This document shows positions 56,137-64,000 of a stretch of 64,000 nt of DNA, in pieces. A program made the position numbers and the translations under genes. The DNA is from an uncultured Paracoccaceae bacterium (lineage in GTDB: Bacteria; Pseudomonadota; Alphaproteobacteria; Rhodobacterales; Rhodobacteraceae). The stretch lies in contig CANLPZ010000001.1 of the NCBI GenBank assembly GCA_947493145.1, forward strand, positions 1,013,501 to 1,077,500, in the 5' to 3' direction. A model generated the notes under the pieces. It did no database searches and was not told the DNA's origin. It saw nothing but the letters and a program-made list of their open reading frames with translations. Every line of letters starts with the position of its first letter. The stretch's first letter is position 1.

Positions 56137-56571
56137 CTATAGACCCGCAATCCGCGCCAAGCATTGTTTTAGGATCGCGCGCTCTTCCAAGGTAAACTCC
56201 GCGACAAGATCGGCATCGAATTTTTGCGCGGCTTGGCGAAGTTCGGCAAACACATTGCGGCCCATGGTCGTCAGTTCAAGCAGCTCTTGTCGACGATCCT
56301 TGGTATCCTCGCTGCGACGCAGATATCTTTTTTCTTCAAGCGCGCCCACAGCACGGCTGACCTTTGTTTTGTGCAGCCGTGCTCGGTCGCAAATGTCTCG
56401 CGCAAGCTGGGGGCCGTATTGACCAAGATGAAACAAAACCCGCCATTCCGTGCGCAACATCCCGTATGTTGTCCGGTAATGCCGTTGGAATGCGAGGCTT
56501 GTTGTCTCAGACGCGAGGTTCAGCAGATATGGTGTGAAGTCTTCCAGATCATAATCAGAAATATTAGTCAT
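56137..56571 (-). CDS. MarR family transcriptional regulator
   Basis: 144 residues. Winged helix with MLRTEWRVLFHLGQYGPQLA, RDICDRARLHKTKVSRAVGA and EEKRYLRRSEDTKDRRQELL, the recognition helix and wing of MarR. Divergent from hmgA with a 69-base gap, so it very probably controls the homogentisate genes, with a pathway intermediate as effector. The 235 bases between it and phnC hold the phnC promoter region and nothing else that I recognise. Confidence 0.91.
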   Translation of the reverse strand: MTNISDYDLEDFTPYLLNLASETTSLAFQRHYRTTYGMLRTEWRVLFHLGQYGPQLARDICDRARLHKTKVSRAVGALEEKRYLRRSEDTKDRRQELLELTTMGRNVFAELRQAAQKFDADLVAEFTLEERAILKQCLARIAGL

Positions 56572-56574
56572 AAA

Positions 56575-56600
56575 TGTAACTTTATGCCTTGTTAGTTACA
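56575..56600. promoter_or_regulatory. Inverted repeat between marR-type gene and hmgA
   Basis: TGTAAC-N14-GTTACA, flanked by AT-rich bases that extend the symmetry imperfectly. It lies 4 bases from the regulator start and 40 from hmgA, in position to be the MarR operator. Confidence 0.5.
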
Positions 56601-56640
56601 AAATCAACCATATTGTGGCTTTCAATGAAAGGAATGGGTA

Positions 56641-57996
56641 ATGAGCCAAATAACTGAGAAATCCGGCCTAACGCTCGCCCCCTCTTTAGAAGGCGCGCAC
56701 AAAGGTTACATGCCTGGCTGGGCGAATGATTTTGAAACGGAAGCACTTCCGGGGGCATTGCCGCAGGGCATGAACAGTCCGCAGAAATGTAACTATGGGC
56801 TCTATGGCGAGCAGCTTTCGGGCACGGCCTTTACGCAGCCCACACCAGAACGCACGTGGTGCTACCGCATTCGACCATCGGTAAAACATACCCATCGCTT
56901 TAAGAAAATTGACCTTCCGTACTGGAAAACCGCGCCACATGTGAAGGATGACGTGATTTCATTGGGACAGTATCGATGGGATCCGGTTCCACAAACGGAG
57001 ACACCGCTAACGTGGCTAACGGGCATGCACACCATGACCACGGCGGGTGATGTGAATACGCAAACCGGCATGGCAAGCCATATCTATCTCGTGAACCAAA
57101 GCATGGTGGATGCCTATTTCTACTCTGCCGATTCCGAACTGCTGATAGTCCCACAAGACGGCACACTGCGATTCGCAACAGAACTTGGCGTTCTGGATGT
57201 GGGCCCGCAGGAAATCGCGATCATTCCACGTGGTCTTGTTTACAGGGTTGAGGTTCTGGATGGCCCGTGTCGTGGTTTCGTTTGCGAAAACTATGGCCAG
57301 AAATTCGATCTGCCAGATCGAGGCCCCATAGGCGCAAATACCTTGGCCAACCCGCGCGACTTCAAAACCCCCGTTGCAGCGTTTGAAGACCGCGAAGTCC
57401 CATCGACTGTTACCGTCAAATGGTGCGGCCAGTTCCATCAGACCCAAATCGAACATTCTCCGCTTGATGTCGTGGCGTGGCACGGCAACTACGCGCCCTG
57501 TAAATACGATCTGAGGACATTTTGCCCAGTGGGCGCAATCCTGTTCGACCACCCTGACCCGTCCATCTTCACGGTCCTGACAGCACCCTCCGGTCAGCCC
57601 GGCACGGCGAACATCGACTTCGTCTTATTTCGGGAACGTTGGATGGTGGCCGAAGATACATTCCGCCCTCCGTGGTACCACAAGAACGTCATGTCAGAAC
57701 TGATGGGCAACATCTATGGCGAATATGACGCCAAGCCTCAGGGGTTCGTACCTGGCGGAATGAGCTTGCACAATATGATGCTACCACATGGCCCCGACCG
57801 CGAGGCATTCGAAAAGGCGTCAAATGCAAACCTTGGCCCAAACAAATTGGAACGCACAATGTCGTTCATGTTCGAAACTCGATTCCCGCAGCATTTGACC
57901 CGCTTTGCGGCAACCGAAGCACCACTTCAAGACGACTACATCGACTGCTGGGGAGACATAGAAAAGAAATTTGACGGCACACCGGGCAAGAAGTGA
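56641..57996 (+). CDS. hmgA: Homogentisate 1,2-dioxygenase
   Basis: 451 residues. Opens the aromatic ring of homogentisate to maleylacetoacetate using Fe(II). The N-terminal [20 protein letters not shown] and the iron ligands in [20 protein letters not shown] and [15 protein letters not shown] (His, Glu, His) are intact. First gene of hmgA-maiA-fahA; the next gene begins 1 base after its stop. Confidence 0.96.
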   Translation: MSQITEKSGLTLAPSLEGAHKGYMPGWANDFETEALPGALPQGMNSPQKCNYGLYGEQLSGTAFTQPTPERTWCYRIRPSVKHTHRFKKIDLPYWKTAPHVKDDVISLGQYRWDPVPQTETPLTWLTGMHTMTTAGDVNTQTGMASHIYLVNQSMVDAYFYSADSELLIVPQDGTLRFATELGVLDVGPQEIAIIPRGLVYRVEVLDGPCRGFVCENYGQKFDLPDRGPIGANTLANPRDFKTPVAAFEDREVPSTVTVKWCGQFHQTQIEHSPLDVVAWHGNYAPCKYDLRTFCPVGAILFDHPDPSIFTVLTAPSGQPGTANIDFVLFRERWMVAEDTFRPPWYHKNVMSELMGNIYGEYDAKPQGFVPGGMSLHNMMLPHGPDREAFEKASNANLGPNKLERTMSFMFETRFPQHLTRFAATEAPLQDDYIDCWGDIEKKFDGTPGKK

Positions 57997-57997
57997 C

Positions 57998-58630
57998 ATG
58001 TTGACCCTTCACACATATTGGCGCTCCTCGACGTCCTACAGGGTTCGCATCGCCCTTGCGATGAAGGGGATTGAATATCAGTCCCGCCACGTTGATCTGA
58101 TCGCAGGTGCGCAGCGCATGCCCGAATATGCAGAACTGAACCCCATGCAAGGCGTGCCGACCCTGATGCTTGAAGACGGCACCGCGCTGACACAGTCCAT
58201 GGCGATCCTCGACTATTTGGATCACCTGAAACCAGACCCACCATTGCTGCCCAATAATGATCCGCTTTTGCGTGCACGGATCCTAGCGGCGGCGATGGTC
58301 ATTGCGACCGATGTGCACCCAGTCAACAACCTCAAAGTCGTGACCCGAGTTAAAGAGCTTGCCGGTGCGAATGAGGCACTTCCATGGATGCAACATTGGA
58401 TGACCCATGGGTTTGCCGCGTTTCATGCCCTGATTGAACCTGACACACCATTCGCCTTTGGCGATCAACCTACATTGGCCGACATCTGCCTTGTTGCGCA
58501 GCTTTATAATGCACATCGCTGGAAGGTTGACCTGTCTACCACCCCCCGTCTGCTTGAAATCGAACAAAGGTGCCTTGAATTGCCTGCCTTCGATACAGCC
58601 CGACCAGAAAACCAAATGGATGCCGTATGA
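57998..58630 (+). CDS. maiA: Maleylacetoacetate isomerase
   Basis: 210-residue zeta-class glutathione transferase that isomerises maleylacetoacetate to fumarylacetoacetate. The SSTSYRVRIALAMKGIEY motif with the catalytic serine pair near residue 11 and LNPMQGVPTLMLEDG are diagnostic. I use MLTLHTYWRSS, 1 base after hmgA; the frame extends 9 residues into hmgA. It overlaps fahA by 4 bases. Confidence 0.95.
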   Translation: MLTLHTYWRSSTSYRVRIALAMKGIEYQSRHVDLIAGAQRMPEYAELNPMQGVPTLMLEDGTALTQSMAILDYLDHLKPDPPLLPNNDPLLRARILAAAMVIATDVHPVNNLKVVTRVKELAGANEALPWMQHWMTHGFAAFHALIEPDTPFAFGDQPTLADICLVAQLYNAHRWKVDLSTTPRLLEIEQRCLELPAFDTARPENQMDAV

Positions 58631-59850
58631 CACTTTTAAAATCCTGGGTGGCTTCGGCCAATTCAGCCGAGACACAGTTTCCCCTCAATAACTTACCTTA
58701 CGGAGTATTCTCCGAAGCTGATGGCCCGCGAAGACTGGGTGTCGCAATCGGCAGTCAGATCCTTGACGTCGCGCGCGTGGCAAATGATTTGCCTGTTTCA
58801 GCGGAACTGCTGAAAGACCCACGCGGCTGGAACGGCATCATGGAGCAAAGCCCCGACGTTTGGGCCGCGCTGCGAACGGCGCTAGCTCAAATGCTTGCCA
58901 TTGGTGCACCCGAGCGGAACGACGCGCTGATTTCACAGGCCGACGCAACACTACACATGCCCTTTAGCGTCACGGAGTTTACCGACTTCTATGCGGGGAA
59001 ACATCACGCGACAAACGTTGGTACCATGTTCCGAGGCGCAGAAAATGCGCTTCCTCCCAACTGGCTGCACATCCCGATTGGATACAACGGGCGCGCGTCA
59101 TCTGTGGTGGTTTCCGGTACAGATATTCGCCGCCCTTGGGGGCAACTCAAGGGTCCGAACGACGACGCCCCACGGTGGGGCCCGTCCGCTCGGTTCGACA
59201 TTGAACTTGAGATGGGTGCCATTGTCGCAGGCGCCTCCAACGGTCCAATCAGCGTGGATCAGGCGGATGCAAATATCTTTGGCTATGTATTGCTGAATGA
59301 TTGGTCCGCGCGGGATATCCAGGCATGGGAGTATCAACCACTTGGCCCATTTCAAGCCAAAGCGACGGCAACCACCATCAGCCCTTGGATCGTTACCAAG
59401 GCAGCACTTGAACCGTTCCGGTGCGCCACTCCGGCGCGCGAAAAAGAGTTACTGCCGCATCTACGTGACACCGGCCCGATGCTCTATGACATCCCGCTTA
59501 CCGTGACCCTGAACGGTGAAACGATCATCCGTACAAACTACAAAGAAATGTACTACTCCGCCGCACAGCAACTCGCTCACCACACCACATCTGGCTGTCC
59601 GATGCGAACGGGGGATCTGTTGGGGTCCGGCACGATTTCTGGGCCGCAACGCGAAAACCGAGGCTCGCTGCTCGAACTCAGTTGGGGGGGAAAGGAGCCC
59701 TTTGAGACTGCTTCCGGCACGCGCAGCTTCATCGAAGATAGCGATACCCTCGGCCTGCACGGCGCGGCCAAAGGCGACGGTTACACAATCGGGTTTGGCC
59801 CGTGCATCGGCACCGTTCTGCCCGCGCACGACGACCCATTCAAAGGATAA
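58627..59850 (+). CDS. fahA: Fumarylacetoacetase
   Basis: 407 residues. Hydrolyses fumarylacetoacetate to fumarate and acetoacetate. N-terminal domain with NNLPYGVFSEADGPRRLGVA, catalytic domain with FTDFYAGKHHATNVGTMFRG, YVLLNDWSARDIQAWEYQPL and GDLLGSGTISGPQRENRGSL, which include the metal ligands. Last intact gene of the pathway; degenerate sequence follows. Confidence 0.95.
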   Translation: MTLLKSWVASANSAETQFPLNNLPYGVFSEADGPRRLGVAIGSQILDVARVANDLPVSAELLKDPRGWNGIMEQSPDVWAALRTALAQMLAIGAPERNDALISQADATLHMPFSVTEFTDFYAGKHHATNVGTMFRGAENALPPNWLHIPIGYNGRASSVVVSGTDIRRPWGQLKGPNDDAPRWGPSARFDIELEMGAIVAGASNGPISVDQADANIFGYVLLNDWSARDIQAWEYQPLGPFQAKATATTISPWIVTKAALEPFRCATPAREKELLPHLRDTGPMLYDIPLTVTLNGETIIRTNYKEMYYSAAQQLAHHTTSGCPMRTGDLLGSGTISGPQRENRGSLLELSWGGKEPFETASGTRSFIEDSDTLGLHGAAKGDGYTIGFGPCIGTVLPAHDDPFKG

Positions 59851-59854
59851 CACC

Positions 59855-60049
59855 ATGTCAAAGGCTTTTGCATCCCAAGACGAAATGTCGGATGCAGCGT
59901 GGCCAAGAGGATTGTGGTCGTACACTGGATAGCACCAAAGCCTGTGACGCGATTGTATCTCACTTATTGGCAACGACGTCTGCGATCAGTCCATTTTGCC
60001 CACCCGCGACTTTGTTGACAATACCTATCACCCTTGTGGGAAGGAATAG
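59855..60049 (+). pseudogene. Probable remnant of an MBL-fold hydrolase gene
   Basis: An ATG with AAAGGA upstream, 4 bases after the fahA stop, opens MSKAFASQDEMSDAAW and continues RGLWSYTG before a stop codon. Further fragments in other frames read DSTKACDAIV and IGNDVC. The N-terminus recalls MBL-fold hydrolases found in homogentisate clusters of related bacteria, which is from memory and unverified. Whatever its origin, no continuous frame remains, so it is a deleted and frameshifted gene. Confidence 0.4.
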
Positions 60050-60052
60050 CTC

Positions 60053-60245
60053 ATATCTTTAAACGCGAACCCAAATTTGCCTGACCCTGACGGTTTCTAT
60101 GACCAACTGTTAGTGACACATGCCAACTTATCTGAGGCTGAAAGCAAAGCATTCTAAGCGCGTTTAATCCTAATATTGAAACCACATTGGTTCGCGCGAC
60201 ATGCAACGGGAGGCCTTAGATGCAGCACGCAAAACAAGTGCCGCA
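60053..60245 (+). pseudogene. Dead DUF2783 gene
   Basis: The reading SLNANPNLPDPDGFYDQLLV followed by THANLSEAESKAF matches the short DUF2783 family. Three lesions are visible: the start codon is ATA where ATG is expected (7 bases after GGAAGGA), a TAA replaces a codon after SKAF, and a frameshift follows ARLILIL, after which NHIGSRDMQREALDAARKTS continues in another frame. The family normally accompanies a flavin-dependent oxidoreductase near homogentisate genes; that oxidoreductase is missing here. Confidence 0.68.
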
Positions 60246-60355
60246 AATGAACCTTCTGCCCAGCATCCCGCTTGAATTCATCGATAGAATTTGATTTCCA
60301 CATAGTGTCCTGCTGTACGTACGATTGGGACAGCAAGCGTCTACGTCTTTAGGGG

Positions 60356-60976
60356 CTATTTCGTGTATAAATTTGACTTCAAAATAAATGGAATCATGCC
60401 GATCCAGAGTACAAGCGGGAATGGAAGCACCCCTAACGCAAGAAAGGTCGTAAAACGCCAGGGACTGCTTGCGAAATCAACGAAAACAAATCCCCACAAA
60501 AACGATGCGATTAATGCGCTAAGACATGTTACTGCAATTAATCGTCGAATTAGCGAGACTCTTTTCAATTTTTTTTCCATACTAACGTAAATTTGCCAAA
60601 GAGACGCTTTAGCCTTAGCGGTCCTGAAAAAATTTACAGCCACAAAAACTGACGCTACAAAATCTGCTGCGAAGTATTTGGAATTTTCAATGTGAGAGGA
60701 GTGGAACGCTTCAATATTCGGAGTTTTAAATGCCCTAAAGCGCACAAAAAACTCGAAAAAGGGTTTGAGGAATTCACCTGCAGCCACGCTTGAAAAAATA
60801 AAATATACAAAGAAAATTGAAGCAGTAAGTAACGAAGTTGCACCCTTTACATCCCAACTTTGGACAGGTTCATCATTTTTGCAACCAACCCACAAATAAA
60901 GTATTGAAACTAAAATCAGCGAAAATGCTCCGACTATTTGCCAAGCTAAAAAAATTAGTATCGAGGCTAAAATCAA
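60356..60976 (-). CDS. Unrecognised AT-rich integral membrane protein
   Basis: 206 residues with about five hydrophobic segments (residues 1-28, 45-70, 100-115, 140-165, 175-198) and Phe/Ile-rich composition; loops carry many Lys and Arg (KLKRVSLIRRLIAV). I recognise no family. Codon use is far more AT-rich than in neighbouring genes, suggesting recent acquisition. No obvious partner gene. The start has no strong ribosome binding site, so it may itself be partial. Confidence 0.5.
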   Translation of the reverse strand: MILASILIFLAWQIVGAFSLILVSILYLWVGCKNDEPVQSWDVKGATSLLTASIFFVYFIFSSVAAGEFLKPFFEFFVRFRAFKTPNIEAFHSSHIENSKYFAADFVASVFVAVNFFRTAKAKASLWQIYVSMEKKLKRVSLIRRLIAVTCLSALIASFLWGFVFVDFASSPWRFTTFLALGVLPFPLVLWIGMIPFILKSNLYTK

Positions 60977-61586
60977 AAAAAATGTCTGTCTTGTCTTTTG
61001 ACATAGGTCTCTCTTTAAAGTGCGATTACTTCGGATCTAAAGGTTTCAACATGCAGGTCACCGGCTCTTTCGCGGTTTCGTGCTGCCTCGGGTGTTCATT
61101 TAAGCTATTTTCCGTTCGAAAGCGACGGGGCTTTTCCAGCCCAATGTTGAGTGCCGTAAGCGCGGATTGTAGAAACATCTAATAAAGTTGAAGATTCTGT
61201 TTTCTGTCTTGTTGGCCATGTGCGTGCCGCAACAGTACGGCTTTCATTATTTTGACGAAGGTTTCGACAACCACGCGCTTTGCCTTCGCAATGATCCGCT
61301 GGATCAAACAATCCGCTGTTATGGTCTCGAATGACATCATATCTATACGACGTTCCACAGGCCAGATACGGATATCGTCGGAGTCTGTCGTAGGAATTTT
61401 GGCATTCACACGGGCCGATAAAGCCCACGCGCAGAGAGGTATCGCGCGAAGGTCCCTGCTTGGTTGACAACTTCAATTTACTTTAGGGTGCCTTGTCTGG
61501 TTTTTTTACGCTTGCGTTGTGCGGCAAACGCCAAGAAGGCCTAAGCCCAAAAACTCAAGTTATTGTTAGTATTGAGGAATTATTTT
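60977..61586. other. Non-coding or decayed interval before the tRNA gene
   Basis: No gene I can support. Minus-strand frames around 61105-61476 are open in two phases and one (61179-61409) reads like a disrupted protein (IIAKAKRVVVETFVKIMKAVLL), so a broken gene is possible. No terminal repeats or transposase motifs were seen. Confidence 0.35.
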
Positions 61587-61663
<77 letters not shown>

Positions 61664-61745
61664 ACACTATTTTGTCCTTCGGCGCGGGTTGCACCTTGAG
61701 GACGTTGAAGGCGATCATCTATTGATGTGTGCCTTTGTGCGCTTT

Positions 61746-61816
61746 AGCCCCTGTTTTATGTCAGGTCATAAATCTGACGGGGCTTTTGTCCCTCAGGATT
61801 TTTGAGTTTCTGAGGG
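61746..61816. other. Two hairpins in the 5S-tRNA spacer
   Basis: AGCCCC...GGGGCT (61746-61784), with an inner GTCAG/CTGAC pair, and CCCTCAG...CTGAGGG (61790-61816). They lie in the rrn transcript between 5S and tRNA-fMet and probably guide processing; neither has a good T run on the minus strand. Confidence 0.55.
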
Positions 61817-61852
61817 TTTTCATCGAAGAGAGATATTGTTGTGTCTTACTAG

Positions 61853-61968
<116 letters not shown>

Positions 61969-62084
61969 CGAGAAAGACACAACGATCAGTTCCGCTTTAT
62001 GCGGTACTTAGTCTGTATGGTGTGTATGTGTAATGTATGCTTTTTGATTTCAGAACAGAAAGAACTTAGTCTGTCTATTACTGG

Positions 62085-64000
<1,916 letters not shown>

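Overview
The window looks like a chromosomal segment of a marine alphaproteobacterium of the Rhodobacterales (Roseobacter group). This rests on gene content and order: rpmH-rnpA-yidD-ttcA-yidC-engB-argB, an aapJQMP amino-acid transporter, an ATP12-HAD-RluA-crcB-rarA block, an S10/spc ribosomal operon broken upstream of rpmC, TRAP transporters, a full C-P lyase cluster, and an rRNA operon with a trailing initiator tRNA. Base composition is moderate. No phage, CRISPR array or intact insertion sequence was seen.

Layout. 1-9.9 kb: a VTT membrane protein on the minus strand, then on the plus strand rpmH, rnpA, yidD, ttcA, a GGDEF-EAL protein with a degenerate GGDEF site, yidC, engB, argB, and an overlapping sterol-desaturase-like / Fe-S protein / SixA-like phosphatase trio. 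10-14.5 kb: aapJQMP on the minus strand, with a terminator-like hairpin after aapJ. 14.9-19 kb: a compact minus-strand housekeeping run. 19-29.5 kb: ribosomal operon on the minus strand from rpmC to rplQ, interrupted between rpmD and rplO by an oppositely oriented NYN-domain gene with its own leader terminator and 3' terminator. 29.6-34.2 kb: a 2OG-Fe(II) oxygenase, then an orphan TRAP binding protein followed by a hybrid histidine kinase. 34.3-41.6 kb: a DUF475/TerC-like protein, a fused TRAP permease with its binding protein, a GMC oxidoreductase and a divergent IclR regulator, probably one uptake and oxidation locus.

41.9-55.9 kb is a phosphorus-scavenging region. It holds phnGHIJKLN on the minus strand, phnM and a DUF1045 gene beside it, a divergent phnF regulator, a secreted glycerophosphodiester phosphodiesterase, a hexapeptide acyltransferase of the phosphonate type, and phnCDE1E2. 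PhnCDE imports phosphonate, PhnGHIJKLM/N converts it to phosphoribosyl phosphate and alkane, and the phosphodiesterase releases phosphate from glycerophosphodiesters. Three transcription units share a Pho-box-like direct repeat.

56-59.9 kb: MarR regulator and hmgA-maiA-fahA, the lower homogentisate pathway (tyrosine/phenylalanine degradation). 59.85-61.6 kb is an eroded, AT-rich stretch with a dead DUF2783 gene, a probable MBL-hydrolase fragment and an unrecognised membrane protein. 61.6-64 kb: initiator tRNA-Met, 5S rRNA and the 3' part of 23S rRNA, all on the minus strand; 23S runs off the window.

The most interesting points are the SBP-kinase pair, the NYN gene inside the ribosomal operon with a possible attenuator, the unexplained phnI-phnJ interval, the shared Pho-like motif, and the fresh decay downstream of fahA. 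I did not find a system that I can call clearly new.
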